Positions 1 to 5,411 of a stretch of DNA of 5,436 nucleotides are shown piece by piece (the stretch's first letter is position 1; each line of letters begins with the position of its first letter). A program made the position numbers and the translations under genes. The stretch spans positions 1-5,436 of the forward strand of contig JANPEZ010000176.1 in the NCBI GenBank assembly GCA_031423155.1. The letters run 5' to 3'. The notes under the pieces are model-generated. The model made no database searches. It was not told where the DNA came from and worked only from the letters and a program-made list of their open reading frames with translations. The DNA comes from JANPEZ01 sp031423155. Its GTDB lineage: Bacteria; Actinomycetota; UBA4738; HRBIN12.

Positions 1-1142
1 ACTTCTAAATCTTCTGCGGCAATCTCGCGCCCGTCATCCGTCAACTTGATTTGCCGGAAAGGGATGTTGTACTTGCGCGAAAATTCAAAGTCGCGTTGGT
101 CGCCAGAAGGCACGCCCATCACAGCTCCCGTGCCGTATTCAATCAACACGAAGTTGGCTACCCAAATCGGTATGGGCTCGTTGTTGAAAGGGTTGATGGC
201 ATATACGCCTGTGAAAATGCCTTCTTTATCCAACTCGCCCATAGTTCGCGCCGAGCGATTTTGCTGCCTCAACTTTTCAGCGAAAGCCAAGACTTCATCG
301 CGTTGCGGCTTGCCTTGAGTAAGCGTCGCAACCAGAGAATGTTCAGGCGCAAGGGTGATGGCGTTTGCCCCAAAGATCGTGTCAATGCGTGTCGTGAAGA
401 CGGTGATGGATTCGTCGAAATCGGCTACTTTGAAAGTCACTTGTGCGCCGCGAGAGCGACCTATCCAATCGCGTTGCATGGTGATGACGCGCTCTGGCCA
501 AGCGCCTTCCAGGTGGTCAAGCGAGTCCAACAATTCGCCAGCGTAATCGGTAGTCTTGGCGAACCACTGCATCAACTCTTTCTGAATAACCGGCTCATTG
601 CAACGCCAGCAGACGCCGCCCGAGGCTTGTTCATTCGACAGCGAGATGTTCTCTTTCGTACACCAATTGACCGGCGACTTCTTGCGATAGGCCAGACCCC
701 GCTCGAAGAGCTTCACGAACAGCCACTGGGTCCAGCGGTAGTACTCGGGATCGCAGGTGTTCAGCTGGCGTGACCAGTCGAAGGACATGCCCATCCGCCG
801 GAAAGAACGCCGCTGCTGGTCGATGTTGGCGTATGTCCACTCTTTCGGGTGAAGGCCTCGCTTGATGGCGGCGTTCTCGGCGGGAAGGCCGAACGCGTCC
901 CAGCCGACCGGATGCAAGACGTTGAACCCGCGCATCGCCTTGTAGCGCGCGATCGCGTCCCCGCCGCTGAAGGCCTCGGCATGCCCCATGTGCAGATCAC
1001 CGGAGGGGTAGGAGAACATATCCAGCGCGTAGAACCGAGGGCGAGCATCGGCCGGGTCCTCCGAGCCCTTGTACAGGCCCTCGGCGTCCCAGCGTTCCTC
1101 CCACTTGGGCTCGATCTCAGCAGGTTCGTAGCGGCGCGCCAT
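1..1142 (-). CDS. leuS: Leucine--tRNA ligase, N-terminal part (cut by the window's left edge)
   Basis: Class I aminoacyl-tRNA synthetase that charges tRNA-Leu in the cytoplasm. The 380 visible codons cover the N-terminal Rossmann half and most of the CP1 editing domain; bacterial LeuRS is usually about 800-900 residues, so more than half lies off the window. Visible landmarks are PSGDLHMGH (HIGH signature, residues 46-54), HPVGWDAFGLPAENAA (77-92), the adenylate-side PVNWC (157-161), a zinc-type CWRC (178-181), the threonine-rich editing motif TTRIDT (250-255) and YGTGAVMGVPSGDQRDFEF (336-354), whose D348 matches the conserved editing aspartate. The ATG at 1140-1142 gives the standard N-terminus (MARRYEPAEIEPKWEERW). 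It has no good Shine-Dalgarno, but a TAGCAT -10 sits 10 nt upstream, suggesting a near-leaderless mRNA. The gene follows the GGDEF-EAL gene by 34 nt on the same strand. Third-position GC falls from about 84% (first 100 codons) to about 60-66% (codons 161-380). Identity is very secure; whether the sequence is one natural gene is less so. Confidence 0.96.
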   Translation of the reverse strand, partial: MARRYEPAEIEPKWEERWDAEGLYKGSEDPADARPRFYALDMFSYPSGDLHMGHAEAFSGGDAIARYKAMRGFNVLHPVGWDAFGLPAENAAIKRGLHPKEWTYANIDQQRRSFRRMGMSFDWSRQLNTCDPEYYRWTQWLFVKLFERGLAYRKKSPVNWCTKENISLSNEQASGGVCWRCNEPVIQKELMQWFAKTTDYAGELLDSLDHLEGAWPERVITMQRDWIGRSRGAQVTFKVADFDESITVFTTRIDTIFGANAITLAPEHSLVATLTQGKPQRDEVLAFAEKLRQQNRSARTMGELDKEGIFTGVYAINPFNNEPIPIWVANFVLIEYGTGAVMGVPSGDQRDFEFSRKYNIPFRQIKLTDDGREIAAEDLE

Positions 1143-1152
1143 CGCGGGCAAG

Positions 1153-1181
1153 ATGCTACCGGACGAGTCGCAAGGTTCAGC
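1153..1181 (-). promoter_or_regulatory. Candidate leuS promoter, leaderless type
   Basis: Read on the minus strand, TAGCAT (plus-strand 1153-1158) matches TAnnAT and ends 10 nt before the leuS ATG. Transcription would then begin only a few bases before the start codon, which fits the lack of a Shine-Dalgarno. The -35 is weak: CTGAAC (1175-1180) at 16-bp spacing, overlapping the stop codon of the upstream GGDEF-EAL gene. The same nonamer GGTAGCATC recurs in the promoter proposed for the dehydrogenase at 5382-5390. Read-through from the upstream gene is an equally possible source of leuS mRNA. Confidence 0.35.
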
Positions 1182-3279
1182 CGGCGATAAGCGGGCGTGC
1201 GGCCAGCGCCGGGATCTCGGCGGCCGGCACGGGCCGGGAGAACAAGAAGCCCTGGGCGAGCTTGCAGCCGTTGGCTTTCACGAACTCGTACTCGCCTTGG
1301 GTCTCGATGCCTTCGGCCAGCGGAGTCATGCCGAGCGAGTCGGCCAGTTGGATCATCGCGCGGACCATGCCGGACAGGTCCGAGTCGGTATCGACATCGC
1401 GGATGAACACCCGGTCGATCTTCAAGATGTCCACCGGCATGTGCTTGAGACGCGCCAACGAGGAGTACCCGGTGCCGAAGTCGTCGATCGCCAGGGTCAG
1501 ACCCCAGGCGTGTAGTTCGGCAAGGATCTGCTGGGTATGGTCGGGGTCGGCCATCGCGGCAGATTCGGTCAGCTCGACCACGACGTTGCGCGACTCGACG
1601 CCGGCGTCGCGGAGTTTGCTGATGATCTTCTCCGATAGCTGTGCCGAGCGGAGCTGACGCGGAGACAGGTTGAACGAGATCTGAAGGTCCAGTCCCTGCT
1701 GCCGCCAGAGGCGGTCTTGCATCGAGAACTCCTCGATGACCCACTCGCCGATGGCGTCGATCAGGCCCAGCTCTTCGGCCAGAGGGATGAACTCGCCCGG
1801 AGGGACGAGGCCGCCGTTCGGCTCGCGCCATCGAACCAACGCCTCGACGCCCTTCATCGAGCCGTCGGAAAGATTCACGATCGGCTGGTAGTGAAGCACC
1901 CAGTGCTGCAGCTCGACCGCGCGACGCAGCCGCGTCGTCAAGGACAGCTTCTGCAGAGGATCCTCGCCCGCACCGGAGAACACGACGTGCCCTCCGGGTC
2001 GGCGCTTCTTCGATTGATACATCGCGGCGTCGGCGTTCTTGAGCAGCGTTCCCCCGTCGGATGCGTCCTGCGGGAATAGGCTCACGCCGAGCGAAGCCGT
2101 CGCGAAGAACTCCGTACCGTTCAGGTGGAACGGCTCCTGCAGCGCTTCATGCACGCGGATCACGACGGACTCGGCCACCATCAGGGCCGAGTCGACGCCC
2201 GGGAGCGCGCTCGAGCCGCGTTCCATGTCGCTGAGCAGCAGGAGGAACTCATCGCCACCCTGACGGGCGACGAGGTCCGTCTCGCGCGTGCAGCCGCGCA
2301 GGCGGTCGGCGAGCTGTATCAGCAGCTCGTCACCTGCCGCGTGGCCCAGCGAGTCGTTGACGAGCTTGAAATTGTCCAGGTCCAGGAAGACGACGCCGAC
2401 GCCGAGCTCGTGCCGGCGGCCGCGCGCGATCGCGAGTTCGAGCATCTCCTCGAAGAGCGCTCTGTTCGGCAGACCCGTGAGCTTGTCGTGATAGGCCAGG
2501 AACGCGATCTGCTCCTCGGCCTTCTTGCGCTCGGAGATGTCGAAGATGACTCCCTGGATCAGCCAGGGCTCGCCGTGCTCGTCGGTGATGGTGCTCGCCT
2601 GTTCAAGCACCCATTTGACGGAGCCGTCCTCGTGGACCATGCGGTATTCGTGATTGAGGGTCGAGTGCTCGTTGTAGGCCAGGACGTACTCGTCCCAGAC
2701 CCTGTCGATGTCCTCCGGATGCACGTGATGGCGCCAGGCGTAAGGGTCGGTCAGCCACTCGTCGGGAGTTATCCCGATCAGCGTGGTCACCTGAGGACTC
2801 ACATAGATGGAGTCGAGGTTCTCATCGACCGGATCCAGATAGACGACCGCGGGGAGTTCATCGACGAGGGCCCTGTACTTGGCCTCGGCTTCGAATTTGG
2901 CGTCACGTCCGGCCTGAAGTTCGGTCATGTCTCGAAGGGTCACGACCGCCAGGTGCTCGGGCGCATCGATGGAGCCCAGGTGCACCTCGACGGGGAAGGT
3001 TTCACCACTCGAGCGACGGCAGGTGCCTTCGAATCGAGAATCCTCAACGGCGCCCAGGCCCGAGGTGAGAAGGACGCTGAGTGGGTGGCCTATCAGCTCG
3101 TCTCGGCGGAATCCGGTCAGCTCTTCGACCCTGTGGTTGGCGAAGACGATCTGCCCGTCCGCGCCCGCGATCACGAGGCACTCCGGAGTTGCTTCCAGGA
3201 GGGTGCCGGCCTCGACCAGGCCCGAAAGGCCGACGAGCGCGCTGACGCGCGCAGTCTCACCGCTCAGGTTCGTGGCCAT
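1177..3279 (-). CDS. PAS-PAS-GGDEF-EAL cyclic di-GMP synthase/phosphodiesterase
   Basis: Predicted cytoplasmic sensor enzyme of 700 residues that can make cyclic di-GMP from two GTP (GGDEF) and hydrolyse it to pGpG (EAL). Numbering from the ATG at 3279: PAS 1 about 27-122; PAS 2 with PAC-type end about 132-252; GGDEF about 257-432; EAL about 442-692. The GGDEF part has metal ligands D300/D302, an intact GGDEF at 341-345 and the inhibitory RxxD site (RETD, 332-335) five residues before it. The EAL part keeps E479 of EALVRW, N537, E569, D599-D600 of DDFGTGYSSL, K620, E656 and Q676, so both halves look active. No membrane segment or signal peptide is seen; the PAS domains probably sense a small ligand or redox state, unknown here. 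The frame stays open to a GTG at 3376-3378 (733 residues), but that start has no Shine-Dalgarno and lies in a palindrome, whereas ATG 3279 has GGAGGGAG 10 nt upstream. Stop TGA at 1177-1179, 34 nt before leuS. Confidence 0.93.
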   Translation of the reverse strand: MATNLSGETARVSALVGLSGLVEAGTLLEATPECLVIAGADGQIVFANHRVEELTGFRRDELIGHPLSVLLTSGLGAVEDSRFEGTCRRSSGETFPVEVHLGSIDAPEHLAVVTLRDMTELQAGRDAKFEAEAKYRALVDELPAVVYLDPVDENLDSIYVSPQVTTLIGITPDEWLTDPYAWRHHVHPEDIDRVWDEYVLAYNEHSTLNHEYRMVHEDGSVKWVLEQASTITDEHGEPWLIQGVIFDISERKKAEEQIAFLAYHDKLTGLPNRALFEEMLELAIARGRRHELGVGVVFLDLDNFKLVNDSLGHAAGDELLIQLADRLRGCTRETDLVARQGGDEFLLLLSDMERGSSALPGVDSALMVAESVVIRVHEALQEPFHLNGTEFFATASLGVSLFPQDASDGGTLLKNADAAMYQSKKRRPGGHVVFSGAGEDPLQKLSLTTRLRRAVELQHWVLHYQPIVNLSDGSMKGVEALVRWREPNGGLVPPGEFIPLAEELGLIDAIGEWVIEEFSMQDRLWRQQGLDLQISFNLSPRQLRSAQLSEKIISKLRDAGVESRNVVVELTESAAMADPDHTQQILAELHAWGLTLAIDDFGTGYSSLARLKHMPVDILKIDRVFIRDVDTDSDLSGMVRAMIQLADSLGMTPLAEGIETQGEYEFVKANGCKLAQGFLFSRPVPAAEIPALAARPLIAG

Positions 3280-3289
3280 GCCGTAGTCG

Positions 3290-3297
3290 CTCCCTCC
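3290..3297 (-). promoter_or_regulatory. Ribosome binding site deciding the GGDEF-EAL start
   Basis: Read on the minus strand the bases are GGAGGGAG, a strong Shine-Dalgarno 10 nt before the ATG at 3277-3279. It favours this internal methionine over the upstream GTG at 3376-3378, whose leader shows no such motif. The 33 residues that the longer form would add are low-complexity (rich in D, S, G, P) and match no part of the PAS fold. Confidence 0.65.
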
Positions 3298-3390
3298 ACT
3301 GGGCTCCCCCGAGTCATCGTCGGGCACGGGCGTCGACCTGAGTCTTGCGCCCGGGAATACCGGATGACGGGTGGACACGCACGTGTAGGA

Positions 3391-3427
3391 CTGCCGGTGT
3401 CCCCCCGACAGGGGACACGCCCGGCAG
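3391..3427. repeat. Bulged inverted repeat (possible operator or hairpin)
   Basis: Left arm CTGCCG-GTGTCCCC (3391-3404), loop CCGACA (3405-3410), right arm GGGGACAC (3411-3418), a 3-nt bulge GCC (3419-3421), then CGGCAG (3422-3427). This makes 14 base pairs interrupted by one bulge; the inner 8 bp are perfect. Neither side is followed by a T-run, so it does not look like an intrinsic terminator. As DNA it could be a protein-binding site; as RNA it would fold in a leader reading in either direction. Confidence 0.7.
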
Positions 3428-3435
3428 GCACGAAG

Positions 3436-3451
3436 TGCTACGCTCGTAGCA
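3436..3451 (+). promoter_or_regulatory. Palindromic operator overlapping the antitoxin promoter and start codon
   Basis: TGCTACG-CT-CGTAGCA is a perfect 7-bp inverted repeat with a 2-bp centre; its last base is the A of the antitoxin ATG. Inside it, TACGCT (3439-3444) resembles an actinobacterial -10 and lies at the right distance for transcription to start at or next to the ATG, giving a leaderless mRNA; no Shine-Dalgarno precedes the ATG. Phd/YefM antitoxins typically repress their own operons through short palindromes, so this is the likely autoregulatory site. The match is seen directly; the binding protein is inferred, and no good -35 was found. Confidence 0.6.
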
Positions 3452-3729
3452 TGTCAGAGCCGGACCGTACGATCCCCCAGCGCGAACTTCGCAACGATGT
3501 TGGAAAGGTTCTTCGAGAAGTGGAGCAAGAGGGAAAGACGATCAGGGTCACGGTCGATGGCCGCCCCGTCGCCGACCTCGTGCCCATCTCCGGCCGTCGC
3601 GAGGGTGTTCCCTGGTCCGAACTCGTCAGGATCATCCGAGACACGCCCGTCGATGATGGCTGGGCCGCCGACATAGCCGACATGGACGAGGAGATGCCCA
3701 ACGACGACCCCTGGATCCCGAAAGCATGA
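3451..3729 (+). CDS. Phd/YefM-family type II antitoxin
   Basis: Small acidic protein of 92 residues that should bind and neutralise the PIN-domain toxin encoded next, and repress the operon as a dimer. The N-terminal part (about 7-50) has the Phd/YefM pattern: an opening RELRNDVGKVLREVEQEGKTIRVT, followed by VDGRPVADLVPIS, in which the 'G.PVA.LVP' strand is characteristic. The C-terminal half (about 51-92), rich in D, E and W, is the usual disordered toxin-binding tail. The start ATG at 3451 coincides with the end of a palindrome and seems leaderless. Its frame stays open far upstream (to 2125), but that stretch is antisense to the GGDEF-EAL gene and should not be joined to it. The stop TGA overlaps the toxin ATG as ATGA, so the two are translationally coupled. 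The first 30 codons are poorer in third-position G/C (about 57%) than the neighbouring genes, a mild hint of acquisition. Confidence 0.92.
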   Translation: MSEPDRTIPQRELRNDVGKVLREVEQEGKTIRVTVDGRPVADLVPISGRREGVPWSELVRIIRDTPVDDGWAADIADMDEEMPNDDPWIPKA

Positions 3730-4106
3730 TCGATGGCCTCGTCGACACTTCTGTCCTCATCGCGGGAGCACCCGAGCTCCTCGGAGAGCGGGAAGGCGTC
3801 TTCGGGATCTCGGTCATGAGCCTGGCCGAACTCCATAGGGGTGCGGTCAACGCGCGGTCGGCCCGCCTGCGCTCCTACAGGATCTCCCGGCTCAGCCAGA
3901 TAGAGGCCACCTACCAGGCTTTCCCCATCGATCGCAGGGTCGCCATCCGATACGGGGAGCTGTCTGCGCGAACGCACCACCTGGCGAACCGGCCGCACGT
4001 CGTGGACGGGCTGATCGCGGCGACCGCGATCACGCTGGGGGTACCCGTCTACACGCTCGACAACGACTTCGACCGGATCCCTGGACTGGATGTAGTGAAG
4101 GTCTGA
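3726..4106 (+). CDS. vapC: PIN-domain (VapC-type) ribonuclease toxin
   Basis: Toxin of 126 residues, the normal size for a VapC. PIN-domain toxins are magnesium-dependent RNases that stop growth by cleaving tRNA or rRNA when the antitoxin is degraded; the target here cannot be told. The acidic pocket is complete: D7 in LVDTSVLI, E35 in SLAELHRGA, D94 in HVVDGLIAATAI, and D112/D114 in YTLDNDFDRIPGL. The C-terminal TLDNDFDRIPGLDVV is the typical last PIN strand. The ATG lies within the antitoxin stop (ATGA, 4-nt overlap) and has no good Shine-Dalgarno of its own, so translation probably depends on ribosomes finishing the antitoxin, keeping toxin level below antitoxin. The stop TGA at 4104-4106 directly abuts the stop of the convergent dehydrogenase gene. 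The partner is Phd/YefM-like rather than AbrB- or MetJ-like, one of the known mixed pairings. Confidence 0.93.
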   Translation: MIDGLVDTSVLIAGAPELLGEREGVFGISVMSLAELHRGAVNARSARLRSYRISRLSQIEATYQAFPIDRRVAIRYGELSARTHHLANRPHVVDGLIAATAITLGVPVYTLDNDFDRIPGLDVVKV

Positions 4107-5324
4107 CTAGCGGGGAGTCATCTCCGTCATGCCCCAGGGCGAGCCGTACTCGTTGAGCATGTCCAAGAACGGAACGGCATCGAACGCCTCCGGCCCGAGA
4201 ACACCGGCTCCGCTCCAGGTGCCGTTAGCGACTAGCTCCAGCGCGATGACCGGGTTGATGGCCGTCTGCCACGTGACCGCCTGCGTGTGGTCCTTGGCCC
4301 AGGTCTCTTCCGTGTCGACCACGTGGTAGACGTAGACCTCGCTCGGCTCGCCGTCCTTGCCGGTCCCGCGCACCCAGGTTCCGGCGCAGGTCTTGCCGCT
4401 CATCTCCTCGCCGAGGAAGGCAGGGTCTGGCAAGACCGCGGCAACGAGGTCGCGGGGGCTTACCTCGGCGCCGCGAACTTTGACCTTGTCGGTCTTGTCC
4501 AATCCGAGTTTGTGCAGAGTCTCCAGGACTCCTATGAACTCATCGCCGAGGCCGTACTTGAAGGTCACGCGGTTGCAGTCGATCCAGCGAGGGATCAGCA
4601 CCACCTCCTCGTGCTCCACGTTCACGCATTCGACGTCGCCGATGCCCTCGGGGAAGGTGAACGTTTCCGGCTCGGAGAACGGGACGGTCGTGAACCAGCC
4701 GCGGTCCTTCTCCCAGATAACGGGAGGGTTCAGGCATTCCTCGATGGTCGTCCAGATGCTGAAGGTCGGCGCGAAGGCGTAGCCGCGAACCTCCAGGTTG
4801 GCGCCGTCACGCACCCCGATCTCGTCGATGGAGCTGAACAGATGGTCCGCGGCGTAACGGGCCGCGACGTCGGAGAACCCCGGCTCGGTCCCGCAACCGA
4901 CGAGCGCGAGCTGGCCGCGGTCCTCCCAGTCCTTGGCGACCGCGAACTGCGCATCGCCCAGCTTCTCCCCCACTTCCTCGTAGGGCTTGTCCGGGTGGGG
5001 GTGGGATAGCGACATCGCCATGTCGACGTAGGTCGCGCCCGCGTCGAAGGCCCCCTGGAAGATCCCCGACACGAAGCGCGGGTCGGCTGCGTTCAAGATG
5101 GCGTCTATGCCGTTGGCCTTTGCGACACCGGTGACATCGGCCGCGTCGGTGGCATCGACCCGTGCGGCCGAGAACTTCCCGTTCGAACCGAAACGGTCGA
5201 CGACGCTCTGAGCTCGCCCCTCGTCGATATCGGCGAAGACGATGTGCTCGTAGTAGTCACGGCGAGCGGCGATCGGCGCGAAAGCGGCGCCGACACCGCC
5301 GGAACCAACGACCAAGATCCTCAT
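4107..5324 (-). CDS. Saccharopine dehydrogenase family NAD(P)-dependent oxidoreductase
   Basis: Soluble two-domain dehydrogenase of 405 residues. The N-terminal Rossmann domain (about 1-130) opens with MRILVVGSGGVGAAF, a GxGxxG loop at G7-G12. The second strand ends in FADIDEGRA with acidic D32 and D34, which usually favours NAD over NADP. LNAADPRF (77-84), YVDMA (99-103) and GCGTEPGFSD (143-152) are typical of this family; the C-terminal catalytic/dimer domain spans about 150-375. Relatives include lysine-pathway saccharopine reductases, lysine 6-dehydrogenase and carboxynorspermidine dehydrogenase, of roughly this length; the substrate cannot be assigned, and no lysine or polyamine gene is visible nearby. 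The frame extends to an ATG at 5409-5411, but ATG 5324 is chosen because AAGGAG lies 9 nt upstream and the nucleotide fold starts at once, while the longer start lies inside the candidate -35. The stop TAG (plus-strand 4107-4109) touches the toxin stop. Confidence 0.9.
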   Translation of the reverse strand: MRILVVGSGGVGAAFAPIAARRDYYEHIVFADIDEGRAQSVVDRFGSNGKFSAARVDATDAADVTGVAKANGIDAILNAADPRFVSGIFQGAFDAGATYVDMAMSLSHPHPDKPYEEVGEKLGDAQFAVAKDWEDRGQLALVGCGTEPGFSDVAARYAADHLFSSIDEIGVRDGANLEVRGYAFAPTFSIWTTIEECLNPPVIWEKDRGWFTTVPFSEPETFTFPEGIGDVECVNVEHEEVVLIPRWIDCNRVTFKYGLGDEFIGVLETLHKLGLDKTDKVKVRGAEVSPRDLVAAVLPDPAFLGEEMSGKTCAGTWVRGTGKDGEPSEVYVYHVVDTEETWAKDHTQAVTWQTAINPVIALELVANGTWSGAGVLGPEAFDAVPFLDMLNEYGSPWGMTEMTPR

Positions 5325-5333
5325 ATGCGGGCA

Positions 5334-5339
5334 CTCCTT
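5334..5339 (-). promoter_or_regulatory. Ribosome binding site of the dehydrogenase gene
   Basis: AAGGAG on the minus strand, 9 nt before the ATG at 5322-5324. It settles the start of the 405-residue form against the 434-residue reading from 5411, which would add 29 residues ahead of the Rossmann strand. Confidence 0.75.
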
Positions 5340-5382
5340 CGGACTCGGGAATCTGTAGTTCCGTTGACCGGCGAACCGCTCG

Positions 5383-5411
5383 ATGCTACCCAGGACCCCC
5401 GGCCGCGTCAT
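5383..5411 (-). promoter_or_regulatory. Candidate promoter of the dehydrogenase gene
   Basis: On the minus strand, ATGACG (plus-strand 5406-5411, four of six matches to TTGACA) and TAGCAT (5383-5388, four of six matches to TATAAT) are separated by exactly 17 bp. Transcription would start near 5375-5377, leaving a leader of about 50 nt that includes the Shine-Dalgarno. A short inverted repeat, CGAAG-GTG-CTTCG (5415-5427), lies just upstream of the -35 and could bind a regulator, though 5-bp arms may be chance. No gene was recognised in the remaining sequence up to 5436. Confidence 0.5.

Larger units (their letters stand above)
3280..3450. promoter_or_regulatory. Divergent intergenic control region between the GGDEF-EAL gene and the toxin-antitoxin operon
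   Basis: This 171-nt gap must hold promoters for both directions. It contains several inverted repeats: ACACG-CA-CGTGT (3375-3386), a bulged hairpin (3391-3427), GCAC-GAA-GTGC (3428-3438) and the antitoxin palindrome (3436-3451). GGACACGC occurs twice, exactly 40 bp apart (3373-3380 and 3413-3420), with an inverted GTGTCC between them (3397-3402). No convincing sigma-70 pair was found for the leftward gene; TACACG (plus-strand 3383-3388) is the best weak -10. The density of symmetric sites suggests binding of dimeric regulators, at least one probably the antitoxin. Confidence 0.6.

Noticed and set aside
51..773. Long rightward open frame (240 codons)
   Set aside because: It is the exact codon-register antisense of leuS, whose minus-strand translation gives recognisable LeuRS motifs throughout; the plus-strand translation resembles nothing.
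761..1831. 356-codon leftward frame overlapping leuS and the EAL domain
   Set aside because: Arginine/proline-rich out-of-frame translation typical of high-GC shadow frames; both overlapped genes are certain.
3391..3427. Intrinsic transcription terminator
   Set aside because: The stem is strong but neither flank has a T-run (GCACGAAG on the right; AGTCCTAC on the left, minus strand), and it lies between divergent genes where no terminator is needed.
2125..3729. 534-codon rightward frame that runs in phase into the antitoxin
   Set aside because: Its first ~440 codons are antisense to the GGDEF-EAL gene and cross the intergenic palindromes. Only the last 92 codons (from 3451) look like a real protein, so a fused antitoxin is not supported.
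3438..3998. 186-codon leftward frame antisense to the toxin-antitoxin genes
   Set aside because: No family features, and it covers the well-supported antitoxin and toxin frames and the operator; a high-GC shadow.
4287..5009. 240-codon rightward frame inside the dehydrogenase gene
   Set aside because: Antisense shadow of a well-supported gene, with no recognisable domain and no ribosome binding site of note.
5361..5390. Rightward promoter TTGACC - 17 bp - TACCCA
   Set aside because: Spacing is good and the -35 fair, but the -10 is poor, no rightward gene is visible before the window ends at 5436, and the same bases are better explained by the leftward TAGCAT element.
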